Shown piece by piece: positions 17,105-26,061 of a stretch of 64,000 nt of DNA. Both the position numbers and the translations under genes were made by a program. The notes beneath the pieces are model-generated. The model did not search any database, was not told the DNA's origin, and worked only from the letters and a program-made list of their open reading frames with translations. Position 1 is the first letter of the stretch. Every line of letters starts with the position of its first letter. This DNA comes from JALZKA01 sp963725035. GTDB taxonomy: Bacteria; Actinomycetota; Thermoleophilia; Solirubrobacterales; 70-9. Location of the stretch: assembly GCA_963725035.1 (NCBI GenBank), contig CAVRWX010000011.1, positions 186,001 through 250,000 on the forward strand, written 5' to 3'.

Positions 17105-17131
17105 GACACCGACCGGCTGCAGGATGTGACA
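17105..17131 (-). promoter_or_regulatory. ECF41-type promoter relic
   Basis: On the minus strand TGTCACA (17131-17125) is followed after exactly 16 nt by TGTC (17108-17105), about 35 nt before the decarboxylase start. The published ECF41 promoter is TGTCACA-N16-CGTC, so only one base differs. The -35 lies in the perfect palindrome GGATGTGACATCC (17122-17134). Confidence 0.6.
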
Positions 17132-17220
17132 TCCCGGAGCCCGCGATGCCCTCCTCCTGGAAGAAGACCAACATAAACCGCTTCAGCAAGCGCTCAGCGA
17201 ACGGACCGGACGTCCAGGTA

Positions 17221-17264
17221 CGGAGATGATGTCCGAGGACGCGAAGTTCGCGCTGGGGTTCTAG
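17221..17264 (+). pseudogene. DUF59/MIP18 C-terminal fragment (probable 3' end of the split gene)
   Basis: The stretch ending at TAG 17262-17264 reads PGTEMMSEDAKFALGF. This closely resembles the standard end of DUF59 proteins (PW-T/S-P-E/D-MMSEDAK-x-ALG). No start or upstream DUF59 core is found next to it. The matching 5' part lies at 14352-14612. Confidence 0.55.
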
Positions 17265-17355
17265 CCCCCGTTCAAGACGTTCGCCGTCCTACGCGTTCTG
17301 CTCTTCCTCGCACCCCTTATGAGGGTGTGAGATGGATCAGTTCGAGTTCAGGTAG

Positions 17356-18945
17356 TCAGCGGGCGGTCTTCGCGTCCATGCCGCGGTCGAAATCGCGATA
17401 GCCCACCAGTCCGTCGGGAACGGGAAAAGCGCGGTAGGCCATTCCGTCTATTGACAAGCGAAATGCGATTGAGCCTTCGGGGTTGAACTCAGTCATCAGG
17501 TGGCTGTCACCCCAGTAGACGAAGAGACTTCCGTCGCGGGAGAAGCGAGACGAGCCTGTGGCGGGAGAACCCGGCGCGAGTGGATCCTCGTACGCCTCAA
17601 CCAGCGTCGCCGTCATCTTCTCCTCGTCAATGCGCCAGCGAGTCACGCGAGGCGGCGCATCGAGTCCCGTGCGGTTGTCGAAGACGGAGAGGGTCCCGTC
17701 GGGCAAGACGCGGGCATCGTGCTGAGCGCCGGACGGGTACTCGTAGTAGTCGCCGATGATCCGAAGCGATTCTGGGGTTTCCTCGCCACCCAGCTTCCAG
17801 GCAATGTCGCCAGTCGCCCGATCGATTCCGTAGACGCCATCGGTGTTCCGCAAACTCACGATGACCCTGTCCCCGGCCGGCTCGACCGAATTCATGTGTA
17901 CCCGGTCGAAAGGATCATCGACGCTTCCGTCGTCCTTCCCGTCGAGGTTGCCCTCGAGGATGCGCTGCGCTTCGTAGGTGCGGATATTCCTCCTGGTCGA
18001 CCAGCGCCAGATTGTCTTGCCGTCCCTGACTTGCTCGACGATCGCTTCCGCAGACCACGCTGATTCCGGACCGCCGATATCCGAGAAGTCGGCGTTGTCA
18101 CGAGGCACGTAGCTGATCAGCCAGGCATCCCCGTTCTTGCGCAAGTCGAATTCGTGACCATCGGTAGTGAGCCGCGGGCTTTCGAACTGGTGAGCCAGCG
18201 TCCCGTCCAAGGCGTGAAGCTGGTGGAGGTCCTCGATGAAGCTTTCCTGGCGGAGGCCTTCTTGGCGCCAGTAGATGTACGGCTTGCCCTCGTACTCGAT
18301 CACCTGGCCGCCCAACGTGCCCAGACGTTCATCCTGCCACCAGACTGGAACCCCGTGCTGGTCAAAGACGACAACGAAGGGGTTGAGATTCATGTCCTCG
18401 TTGTCGTTGGAACGCCCGTAGGCAACGGAATAGAACTTGTGGCTGGGATCCTCTAACCGTTCGAAAGCCCAGCCTGGAAAGTTGTCCGGCAAACACCTGA
18501 CGTGATAGCGCTGTTGTCCGGCGTCCACAGCGAAGCTTTCTCCGGGCGCGAGGGGCACACGGATGTGGCCCGCTTTGCCTTGCCACTCAAAGCCTGCCCG
18601 ACTGATCCGGAGCCGTCTCTCGCTTTCCAGCTCGAGATCCGTGCCGCCACTCCAACAAGTCGTCACGTAGTGGTCTATCCCCTCCTGCAGTTTGGGATAG
18701 AGGTAGGCGGTGCTCAGCTCAAAGGGCTCCGGCCCCTTCGGGCAGAAACGGTCACAGTTCGCCCACCTGCTCGGCTGGACAGATCTGTTGTGGCCTTCTT
18801 GGGGCCAGTTCAAGTTCGGGATCTCGCTGCGCTCGCCGGCGTCCTTGATCTCCGAATCGGACTGCTTGCTGCCCGCGAAGAAGACACCAGCCAAGAGCAG
18901 AACCAGAACGATTCGCACTCGGTGGTTCTGGACTAGGATCGCCAC
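17356..18945 (-). CDS. Arylsulfotransferase (ASST) family protein, membrane-anchored
   Basis: Extracytoplasmic beta-propeller-type arylsulfotransferase-like protein of 529 residues. An N-terminal hydrophobic segment (IVLVLLLAGVFFAG) anchors or exports it. The propeller region carries VVVFDQHGVPVWW, QLHALDGTLAHQF, GHEFDLRKNGDAWLISYVPR, FDRVHMNSVEPAGDRVIVSLR and GAQHDARVLPDGTLSVFDN. The repeated His-containing blades match the family, whose bacterial members transfer sulfate from aryl sulfates by way of a His. Many actinobacterial homologues are uncharacterised. GTG 18945 is 6 bp after TAAGCT, a leaderless pattern. Confidence 0.75.
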   Translation of the reverse strand: MAILVQNHRVRIVLVLLLAGVFFAGSKQSDSEIKDAGERSEIPNLNWPQEGHNRSVQPSRWANCDRFCPKGPEPFELSTAYLYPKLQEGIDHYVTTCWSGGTDLELESERRLRISRAGFEWQGKAGHIRVPLAPGESFAVDAGQQRYHVRCLPDNFPGWAFERLEDPSHKFYSVAYGRSNDNEDMNLNPFVVVFDQHGVPVWWQDERLGTLGGQVIEYEGKPYIYWRQEGLRQESFIEDLHQLHALDGTLAHQFESPRLTTDGHEFDLRKNGDAWLISYVPRDNADFSDIGGPESAWSAEAIVEQVRDGKTIWRWSTRRNIRTYEAQRILEGNLDGKDDGSVDDPFDRVHMNSVEPAGDRVIVSLRNTDGVYGIDRATGDIAWKLGGEETPESLRIIGDYYEYPSGAQHDARVLPDGTLSVFDNRTGLDAPPRVTRWRIDEEKMTATLVEAYEDPLAPGSPATGSSRFSRDGSLFVYWGDSHLMTEFNPEGSIAFRLSIDGMAYRAFPVPDGLVGYRDFDRGMDAKTAR

Positions 18946-18980
18946 CGCTTGAGCTTACTGTTCATAGCCGTGTCGCAGGA

Positions 18981-19868
18981 CTAAGCCGCGTCGGCGGCTT
19001 CGAGCCTCTCGGCCGCGCTGATCGGCGCCGGCGTCAGCGCCGCCGCGCTGATCACCAGGACGAAGGCCATCATGCGCAGCGCGACGCCGAGCGGCTCGTC
19101 CGGCAGCGGCTCCTCGAAGACGATGGGTCCGGCGGCGATCGTAAGCGTGTTGGCGGCGACGCTGGTGAGCGCGATCACGGGCACGGCCTTGCCGACCTGA
19201 AGGCTTCGCGCCGAGACAACCAGGCCGGCGATCGACGCAAGGGCGATCAGGACGGCGAGCGGGGTCAGAATGATCTCGGCCGCGCTCTCCTCGCCGAGCC
19301 CGCCCGAAAGCGCCTTGATGGCGGTGTCGGATGCGGCCCAGAAGAGCCCGGCGGAGACGCCGAAGAGGACCCCTTCGCGGATGTTCCCGGACGCCCGCCA
19401 GGCGACGACGAGCGCGGCGCCGGTGACGATCACGAGGAACGGGACGAGCCTCGAGTTCTCGTAGTCGGAGTGCGCCTCGGAGGCGGTGTCGCCGATCGTG
19501 GCGGCCAGGAAGGCGAGGCCGAGTGCGGCGAGTGCGACGCCGATCCACTCGCGCCGCGTCACCTCGTGGGCGAACAGGCGGTCGGCCGTGACGGTGAGGA
19601 GAACGAGGCCGCCGGCGATGGTCGCCTGGACGAGCGAGATCGGCGCCAGCGCCAGGGCACCGACGTGGAAGCCCCAGCCAACGGTCGCAGTGACGATGCC
19701 GAGCGTGTACCAGGGGTTCTTGAAGAGCGCGAACGAAGTCCGGAGGGGCTTTCGCATGTCCACGTGGGGCATCGCGATCGCACCGCGGTGCTTGTAGAGG
19801 AACCCGAGCACGGACGCGAACGCCGTCGCAAGCGAAAGCAGCAGGCCGATCTGGACCGAGAGGGACAC
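18981..19868 (-). CDS. EamA/DMT-superfamily transporter-like membrane protein
   Basis: 295-residue polytopic protein with about nine to ten hydrophobic helices and an internal repeat typical of the drug/metabolite transporter superfamily (first half ALALAPISLVQATIAGGLVLL, second half LFWAASDTAIKALSGG and KAVPVIALTSVAANTLTIAA). NIPA-like and EamA branches are both possible. Substrate is unknown. GTG 19868 is 9 bp after TAGCCT. It lies 24 bp downstream of the small gene at 19893 and may share its transcript. Confidence 0.75.
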   Translation of the reverse strand: MSLSVQIGLLLSLATAFASVLGFLYKHRGAIAMPHVDMRKPLRTSFALFKNPWYTLGIVTATVGWGFHVGALALAPISLVQATIAGGLVLLTVTADRLFAHEVTRREWIGVALAALGLAFLAATIGDTASEAHSDYENSRLVPFLVIVTGAALVVAWRASGNIREGVLFGVSAGLFWAASDTAIKALSGGLGEESAAEIILTPLAVLIALASIAGLVVSARSLQVGKAVPVIALTSVAANTLTIAAGPIVFEEPLPDEPLGVALRMMAFVLVISAAALTPAPISAAERLEAADAA

Positions 19869-19892
19869 GGGCAGGTGAGGCTACGTTGCCGC

Positions 19893-20174
19893 TCAGGCGG
19901 CGCCGTCGGCGGGGTCCGTGCCCTCAGGCGGCCCGGGCTGCACGCCGCCCGGCGGCGTGATGTCGACGACCGGGGCAGGCGCGCCATCCTCGCCGATGCG
20001 GATTGCGCGGATCGCGTGCTCGTCGGGGAGCTTCTCGAGCAGGGACTGGATGATCCGCAGGATCTCCGGCTCGTCGTGGCCGAAGTCATCCTGGAGGCTC
20101 TTGAGCGCCGTATGGACGATCTTGAGCTGCTCCGGCGTCAGCTCGAGGTGGTAGCGGAAGGGGCCGCCTTCCAT
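19893..20174 (-). CDS. Small hypothetical protein, 93 aa
   Basis: Cytosolic protein with an N-terminal part reading FRYHLELTPEQLKIVHTALK followed by SLQDDFGHDEPEILRIIQSL, and a flexible Pro/Gly-rich C-terminal tail. No family is recognised. Its ATG is 3 bp after the stop of the WS/DGAT gene, so it is almost certainly co-transcribed with it. Confidence 0.7.
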   Translation of the reverse strand: MEGGPFRYHLELTPEQLKIVHTALKSLQDDFGHDEPEILRIIQSLLEKLPDEHAIRAIRIGEDGAPAPVVDITPPGGVQPGPPEGTDPADGAA

Positions 20175-20177
20175 GAT

Positions 20178-21614
20178 TTAGGCCTCCGCGGGTGCGGCTT
20201 CCGCAGCCGCCTCGCGCCGGGCTTCCTCGGCCGCCGCCGCAAGGTCGGCGAGGGAGCCCTCGATGCCGTCGGCGATCAACTGGACGTCGTCCATCGAGTC
20301 GTAGTCGGCGAGGAGGCCGAAGTTGACCGCGCCGTTGTAGGACATGATCGCGACGAAGAGCGTCTGGTCCGGCGGCAGGAAGCCGACAGGGAACATGTCC
20401 TCGAGCTCGCGGCCCAAGAGATAGATCGGGATCTGGGGGCCAGGCACGTTCGTCACGACCATGTTGAAGAGCCGGGTTGAGAAGTTGATGCGCGCCGCCT
20501 GGGCCAGGATCGTGGGCGGGGCGAAGTCGTTGAATCGCGAGATCACCTCGGCACCGAGCGCCTGCCTCGACTCCTTGAGGTCCTTCATCTGATCCTTGAC
20601 TCGATCGAGGCGCTGGACCGGGTCCTCGATGTAGACGGGGAGCGCGGCGCGCATCGCGGTGATCTGGTTGCCGAGCTGACCCTTTCCATCCGTGCCGCGG
20701 ATCGAGACAGGGACCTGTGCGCGCACCTCCATGCCCTCGGTCTTGACCCCGCGGGCGTGTAGCCAGTCGCGCACACCTCCTGCGACCACGGCTAGGACGA
20801 CGTCGTTGACCGTGCCGCCAAGAGCGCCCTTGATGGCCTTGAACTGCGCCAGATCAGAGCGGACCCACACGAATCGGCGGTGCGAGCCGATCGGCACGTT
20901 CAGCGGGAGCGTGGGAGCCGGGTTGGCGAAGTTCCACGCGACCTCGCCCACGGCGGTTGCCATCTCGCTTGCGCGCGCCATCGAGTCGCGCGGGTGGGAA
21001 GCGGCACGCTCTGCCCGGCGCGCCAGTGCGAGCGGGATCTTCGCCAGCCCGCCGAAGCCCTTGGCGGCGAGCTGAGCGGAGGATGGCTGCGGGGAGGGGA
21101 TCCAGTCGTGATCGGACTTGATCGGCTCGGGCACCGGCTTGATGTCGAAGAGAACGGTGGCGATGTCAACCCCGGAGACGCCGTCGACGAGCGCGTGGTG
21201 GGTCTTCGAGACGATCGCGAAGCGCTTGCGCGTGAGTCCCTGAACCAGCCAGAACTCCCAGAGGGGCTTTGTGCGGTCGAGTTGCTGCGAGAAGACGCGC
21301 GCGGCCAGGTTGCGCAGCTGCTCCTCGGAGCCAGGCGACGGCAGCGCGGAGTGGCGCACGTGGTACTCGAGGTTGAAGGTCGGATCGTCCACCCAGAGCG
21401 GGCGGCCAGTCTCGATCGGCGGATTCGCCAGCTTCTGCCGGAAGCGCGGCACCAGGTGAAGGCGCGAGCGAATGTGCTCCAGCATGTCCTCGTACGCAGG
21501 CGGCGGTCCCTCGAAGATCATCACCCCGCCAACGTGCATGTGCGCCACGCTCGATTCGTTGGTGAGGAACGAGACGTCGAGTGCCGAGAGCCTGTCCATA
21601 TGACCCTGTGACAT
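20178..21614 (-). CDS. Wax ester synthase/diacylglycerol acyltransferase (WS/DGAT)
   Basis: Bifunctional O-acyltransferase that joins acyl-CoA to diacylglycerol or fatty alcohols, making storage lipid at the membrane face. The catalytic HHxxxDG motif is present in KTHHALVDGVSG. The conserved PLWEFWLVQGL, GGTVNDVVLAVVAGG and VVTNVPGPQIPIYLLG segments follow in family order. 478 residues, typical length. ATG 21614 is 6 bp after TAGGTT, and its promoter overlaps that of the divergent peptidase gene 22 bp away. ATG 21599 (MDRLSALDVSFL) is an alternative start. Confidence 0.92.
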   Translation of the reverse strand: MSQGHMDRLSALDVSFLTNESSVAHMHVGGVMIFEGPPPAYEDMLEHIRSRLHLVPRFRQKLANPPIETGRPLWVDDPTFNLEYHVRHSALPSPGSEEQLRNLAARVFSQQLDRTKPLWEFWLVQGLTRKRFAIVSKTHHALVDGVSGVDIATVLFDIKPVPEPIKSDHDWIPSPQPSSAQLAAKGFGGLAKIPLALARRAERAASHPRDSMARASEMATAVGEVAWNFANPAPTLPLNVPIGSHRRFVWVRSDLAQFKAIKGALGGTVNDVVLAVVAGGVRDWLHARGVKTEGMEVRAQVPVSIRGTDGKGQLGNQITAMRAALPVYIEDPVQRLDRVKDQMKDLKESRQALGAEVISRFNDFAPPTILAQAARINFSTRLFNMVVTNVPGPQIPIYLLGRELEDMFPVGFLPPDQTLFVAIMSYNGAVNFGLLADYDSMDDVQLIADGIEGSLADLAAAAEEARREAAAEAAPAEA

Positions 21615-21636
21615 AGGTGGAACCTACCCTCTTCGG
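21615..21636. promoter_or_regulatory. 22-bp divergent leaderless promoter region
   Basis: Only 22 bp separate two divergent start codons. Minus strand: TAGGTT (21626-21621), 6 nt, ATG 21614. Plus strand: TACCCT (21625-21630), 6 nt, GTG 21637. The two -10-like boxes share bases 21625-21626, so polymerase could not occupy both at once. There is no room for a Shine-Dalgarno site outside the opposing start. Confidence 0.55.
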
Positions 21637-22537
21637 GTGCATTTCGCCCTTTTCTTGGCCTTCGCGGCCATTGCCTTCGCCGGTTGCGGCTCGGACGAGC
21701 CCGACGAGGCCGCGCCTGAGCGCTTCGACGCCGAGCGCGCCTTCTCCGACCTCCAGGCGCAGGTCGAGATCGGGCCGCGGCCTTCGGGCATCCGAGGAGA
21801 ACGAGGAGCTGGTGGAGTTCCTGGTCGCTGAACTCGAGCGCGCGGGCGCCGAGGACGTCGCGGTTCAGCGTCCGTACGCGAACGTCGTCGCGACCATCCC
21901 TGGCAATGGCGAGGGCACGGTGGTCGTCGGAGCGCACCACGACACGAAGGACATCCCTGGCTTCCTGGGCGCGAACGACGGCGCCTCGGGTGTCGCCGTC
22001 GTGCTCGAGCTCGCGCGGGTGCTCGCTGCCGAGGCGCCGCTCGACGGGCCCTCCGTATCGATCGCGCTCTTCGACGCCGAGGAGGCGCGGGGCGACCGGC
22101 CGTTCGAGGAAGACGGCACGCGTGGCTCCCAGCAGTACGTCGCCTACGCCGAGACCGGAAAGCAGGGCTCGCCCGCCCTCACAGACATGAACTCGATGAT
22201 CCTCTTCGACATGGTCGGCGACTGCGACCTCGCGGTCCCGCGCGAGGCGTCCTCGGACCAGGCGCTCTTCGAGCGGTTCGCCGAAGCCGCGCGCGAAGTC
22301 AGCGGCACGGACTCCGCGGCGCCGTTCGAGGGCGTGACGGAGGGGATCGGGGACGACCACAGCCCCTTCCTGGCGGCGGGTGTTCCCGCGCTCGACGTCA
22401 TCGACTTCGCCTTCGGCGGCGAAGCCCGGCCGGGTGCCTACTGGCACACGACCGAGGACACGCTCGACAAGGTCTGCCCCGAGAGCCTGGAGGCCGTGGG
22501 CGAACCCGCCGTGCGTGTCCTCGATCCGTCTGGCTAG
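21637..22537 (+). CDS. M28-family zinc aminopeptidase lipoprotein, one frameshift
   Basis: Secreted metallopeptidase. The N terminus has a signal with lipobox FAGC, then the M28 domain with co-catalytic zinc ligands in order: GAHHDTKD, GANDGASG, DAEEARG (catalytic Glu and ligand), FDMVGDCD and DDHSPFLAAG. The first 50 residues (to GPRPSG) read in the frame of 21637; SEENEELVEFLVAEL onward reads in another frame, so one extra base near 21790 breaks the gene. The length of about 300 residues fits the family. An aminopeptidase or glutaminyl-cyclase-like activity is possible. Confidence 0.82.
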
Positions 22538-22545
22538 TCCTAGAC

Positions 22546-23256
22546 CTAGCTCTTCCGTGAGCGGGCCAGGCTGGCGCCGCCAAGAATCACGCCGAGCCCG
22601 CCGAGTGCGAGTGCAGCGATCGTCATGCCGTCCGAGTCGTCGTCGGAGTCGTCCGCCTCGGCGGTATCGGCGCTCGCCGATTCCTCGTCCTCCGCAGCCG
22701 CGTCGTCGGAATGCGAGTCGTCGTGACCTTCAACCTCAGCCTCAGTCAGCACGACCGCCGGGGCTGGGTTCTCGAGGTCCTCCTCGGTCTCACCCTCGGC
22801 CGGGATCTCGATCCACCGAGTCTCGCCCTTCTCGCAGGTCTGGATCGTCGGGAAATAGATCGACTCGCCAGGCTCGCCGGCAGGGAGCTTCGCCTCCAGC
22901 CAGAACCGCTGTGCGAACCCGTCCGGCAACTCCTGCCCGTTCTCGGCGGTCCAGGTGACTTCGGAAACGCCTTCGGTGATCGTCTCGCCGAAGAGCTCGA
23001 CCTCCTCCTTCGGGCCCGTCTTAGTTTCGAGGGTCCAGCCCGGCTCGACCTCGGGAGTCACGGACGGGACGTCCTCGGGGATCTGGACGGTCACTTTCGT
23101 CGTGCTCGACCCGTCACACCCGTGTGGGACGATGAAGTCGAGGTACCCGAAGCCGTCGGTCGGAACCTCGGGCTCTTGGATAAAGACGTGAGCGCCTGCG
23201 CTGGCGGGGAGTGCGAGGGCACCCACGACGGCAACTGCAATTGCCTTTGCTTTCAC
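22546..23256 (-). CDS. YcnI-family copper-binding membrane protein (DUF1775)
   Basis: Periplasmic copper-binding protein of 236 residues. GTG 23256 is preceded by AAAGGAG. The signal peptide ends ASAGA, leaving mature His1 (HVFIQEPEVPTDGFGYLDF) as in YcnI domains, which bind Cu(II) by an N-terminal His brace. The tail is a disordered Asp/Glu/Ser linker followed by one C-terminal membrane helix (TIAALALGGLGVILGGA) and a short basic end. It is the last gene of the minus-strand copper group; delivery or storage of copper is the likely role. Confidence 0.88.
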   Translation of the reverse strand: MKAKAIAVAVVGALALPASAGAHVFIQEPEVPTDGFGYLDFIVPHGCDGSSTTKVTVQIPEDVPSVTPEVEPGWTLETKTGPKEEVELFGETITEGVSEVTWTAENGQELPDGFAQRFWLEAKLPAGEPGESIYFPTIQTCEKGETRWIEIPAEGETEEDLENPAPAVVLTEAEVEGHDDSHSDDAAAEDEESASADTAEADDSDDDSDGMTIAALALGGLGVILGGASLARSRKS

Positions 23257-23315
23257 TTGTTTCTCCTTTCGCGCGGGCCTTATGGGCTCGCTGTTTGTCC
23301 ATTTGAAAAGCGGGG

Positions 23316-25044
23316 TCATTCGATGGGCACATCCACGACGGCGCGCGCCTCCTCGAAGCGCGAGAGGCGCCCCGAGAAGGTGAGCTCCCACTCGCCGGAC
23401 ACTCCGAGGGCGGCGTCCGGCGCCGTGTAGTGGCCGGGCCCGGCCCGTCTCAGTTCGATCTGGAGCGGGCCGATTTCGTTCTCGGGCATCGTCGCGGTCA
23501 GTTCGACCGCTCGCAGCTCGTCGTACTGCGAACCGTCCTCGGAGTCGAAGAGGTAGAGGTGGACGTCGTTCGAGCCGGCCAGCGCCGGGTCGACGGTGAC
23601 GTCCAGGCGGGCGTCTCCAATGGTCGTCGAGGCACTCTGAGGGCCTTCCGCGGCGCTGCCCGGAGGCGGCTCGCCGACCAGGAGGGCGGTGGCGGTCAGG
23701 ACCACGACGAAGATGGCAAGCTCCGAGCGAAGCGCGCGCATGGCGACCTTGCCTCCGCGCTCGGGCGCCATGTCGCCCTCGGCCGCCTCGCGCAGCAAGG
23801 GGAGGGTTCGCCTGCGGTGAATGACGCCGACGGCGATGAGAGCCCCCAGCAGGATGATCTTGGCCGCGATGGCTCGCCCGAAGCCCGTCTCCCAGAGGTC
23901 CGAGACTGACTCCAGGTAGGCAATCGACTGGATCGCCCCCGTGGCCGCGATCACGGCGACGCTTCCCAGAGCAAGAGGGGAGAAGCGGGTGAGCGTCGCA
24001 GCGAGGAGGCGAGAGCGATCGGCCGGCTCGAGCTTGCGCGTCGCGGCCCGTACCGCGATGGCGAGGGCTGCCACGCCGCCGACCCACACGGACATCACGG
24101 CGACGTGGACGATGTTGGCTGGGATGAGGAGCCACTCAGGGCTGAAGGTGGAGGCGTGTCCAGCGAGGCTGGGTGCGACGATCACGAAGCCCAGCGGCAG
24201 GGCCAGGAGAGCCAACCTTGCGCGTGACAGCGCTTGAGCGCCCATCGTGGCGGCGCCGATCGCGACCCAGGCAAGCTCGCGGATGCCCCAGACGGTCCCG
24301 AAGCGCGTTGAGAGCACGTCGCCGATCACCGAGGCGTCCACCGCGGCCCAGACCGATGTGCCTCCCGCGATTGCCCCCTGGCAGACGATCCCCAACGCGC
24401 CGCCAACGAGTCCGGCGAGAACTGCCACGCGCACCAGCGTCCGGGCTTGCGTTGCAAACGCATCGTCAGCGAGTCGCCAGCTCTCGCTGGCGCCCCGGAC
24501 CCGCCCAGCCGCGGGGAGGAAGACGAAGAGTGAGAACGCCAGGACGCCGACGGCGAGGGCGGTAGCCGCGTAGGTCAGGAATCTCGCGACGGTCGCGGCG
24601 GCTTGAGTCGAGGTGCTCGCGTCCGTGTCGTCCAGAAGCTCGGAGACGCTCTCCGCCGGCGCCGCCCCGGCCTCGCCGACGCTGAAGACGAACCCGCCGG
24701 AGACGGGGTGGGAGTCGGCCGAGATGACCCGGTAGGTGACGGTGTAGGTGCCGTCCTCGAGGTCGTCCGGCAGGCGGACACCAAGGTTGGAACCCTCGCC
24801 GCTCGGTCTGAACTCCTCGAGCCCGCTCAAGCGCCTCGCCGTCACTCGAGAACACGCGCAGCGAGCCGAAGCTCGCCTCGACCGGCTCCGAGAAGTGGAG
24901 GGCGACGGTTTCTGGCGCCTCGCGCAGGTTGGCGCCGCGCTCGGGCGTCGAGCTCTCGAGCGTGGCGTGTGCCGACGCGAGCGCCGGGACGACGAGCGCC
25001 ACTGCGATTGCAAGCAGCGCGACGATGACCGCCCGCGCTCTCAC
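23316..25044 (-). CDS. CopC-CopD fusion copper transport protein, one frameshift
   Basis: Fusion of a periplasmic CopC domain with a polytopic CopD domain. The CopC part begins after a signal ending ALASA with mature HATLESSTPERGANL and has a second His ligand in SADSHPVSGGFVFSV. About eight membrane helices follow, then an extracellular YtkA/FixH-like beta domain to the stop. The frame breaks near 24835-24845 between SSDGEAL and SGLEEFRPSG. The GTG start overlaps the upstream TGA as GTGA (25041-25044). Copper import or handling with YcnI is expected. Confidence 0.85.
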
Positions 25045-25707
25045 CAGGTCGTGTCCTCGCCTGCGGTCTCGTCACTCCAGCGCCGGCGGCGGATCGCCAG
25101 GAGCGCGAGCCCGGCGCCAACGCCGAGCACTCCGACGACCACCGGCAGGACCGGGAACGAGCTCTCATCCTGCCCGACCCAGGTGAGCGTGCCTTGGATC
25201 GCGCCGGGCTCGCCGCCGACCTCGATCGGGATCTCGTAGTCGAAGATCTTCGTCTCCTTCGGACTCGTCCTTGACCTGCGGCGGGACCGTGGTCGACATC
25301 CAGTGCATTCGATGGTCGTGCCACTCGAGCATCGACGAGCGGTCGACGAGCTCCCAGTCGGGCTCGGCCTCGGGGTCGGCGCTGTCGGGCACCTCGGACT
25401 CGCCGAAGCGGTCGTCGTTCAAGTAGTACGCGGGCGAGTTCCGGTTGAGCTCGACCGAGCCGTCTGCGAGGACGCGGGCGTATGGCTCGCCCTCGTAGCC
25501 CTCGATGACCACGTCCTGGTCCGAGTGATTCAGCAGCCTGAGGCTGTCGTCGAAGTTGACGACCTCAATGTCCAGTCCGGGTGTTTCCGGGTCGACCTGG
25601 TTGACCTCGGATCTGAAGTCCGGGTTGCCCTCGTGAGCCGGCGCGGAAGGTGCCGCAATGGCCAGGAGGGCTGCCGCGATTGCCGCGGCCACGCGCGCGT
25701 TGCGCAT
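25041..25707 (-). CDS. His/Met-rich membrane-anchored protein of the copper cluster, one frameshift
   Basis: Signal peptide (AAAIAAALLAIAAPSAPA) and mature N terminus HEGNPDFRSEVNQV, a beta-rich exterior domain, then a notable WHDHRMHWM segment whose His and Met residues suggest copper binding. A C-terminal membrane helix (FPVLPVVVGVLGVGAGLALL) and RRRRW stop-transfer end the protein. One extra G near 25258 breaks the frame; joining KDES to KETKIFDYEIPIEVGGE restores it. The family is not named with confidence. Tight overlap with copC-copD places it in copper handling. Confidence 0.65.
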
Positions 25708-25766
25708 GTACGCCTCCTTGATCTCGTGGTGAAGCGACCCTCGGCCGCTTCAGCGGCAAGGGGGCG

Positions 25767-26017
25767 CTAGGAGACGGTCAGAGCGGGAGGAGGCCGGGTG
25801 GCCAGGGAGCGGGCGATGAGCTCACCCGTCAGGATCTCCGCGAAGACGACGCGGCGCCGGCTGCCGAGCGCGCGAGGCGCCCTTGGCCGCGCGGAGCGGC
25901 GAGCGACGGACTCGGCAGGCGATTGAGGGTGAGCTGGCCCGGATACCGCCCCAAGAGCAGGGCGATGACCAGCGCGAAGGCCGGGATGAGGCTGATGAGG
26001 AGCTCGCCGAGAACCAT
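25767..26017 (-). CDS. Small membrane protein heading the copper cluster, one frameshift
   Basis: ATG 26017 begins VLGELLISLIPAFALVIALL followed by GRYPGQLTLNRL, one membrane helix and a basic loop. In the first frame it closes at 25829, but a shift near 25865 gives RRVVFAEILTGELIARSLAT and RPPPALTVS ending at TAG 25769-25767, a more coherent product of about 83 residues. TACAGT lies 9 bp before the start. Function unknown; position as first gene suggests a small accessory for the copper proteins. Confidence 0.5.
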
Positions 26018-26061
26018 GAGCGAAGAACTGTAGCCCGGTTGGGCAAAGGTACCCTCAGGGC
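26018..26061. promoter_or_regulatory. Divergent promoter region, copper cluster and ispH
   Basis: 44 bp between two divergent starts. TACAGT (26032-26027, minus) is 9 bp from ATG 26017. TACCCT (26050-26055, plus) is 6 bp from ATG 26062. Both fit leaderless transcription. No ribosome binding site is seen on the ispH side. Confidence 0.5.

Noticed and set aside
14600..17270. Prophage or transposon as the origin of the decayed block
   Set aside because: No integrase, transposase or phage gene fragments were found; the fragments are ordinary chromosomal genes.
17356..18945. Horizontal transfer of the arylsulfotransferase gene
   Set aside because: Composition looks slightly different by eye, but I cannot compute codon statistics and no mobile signatures flank it.
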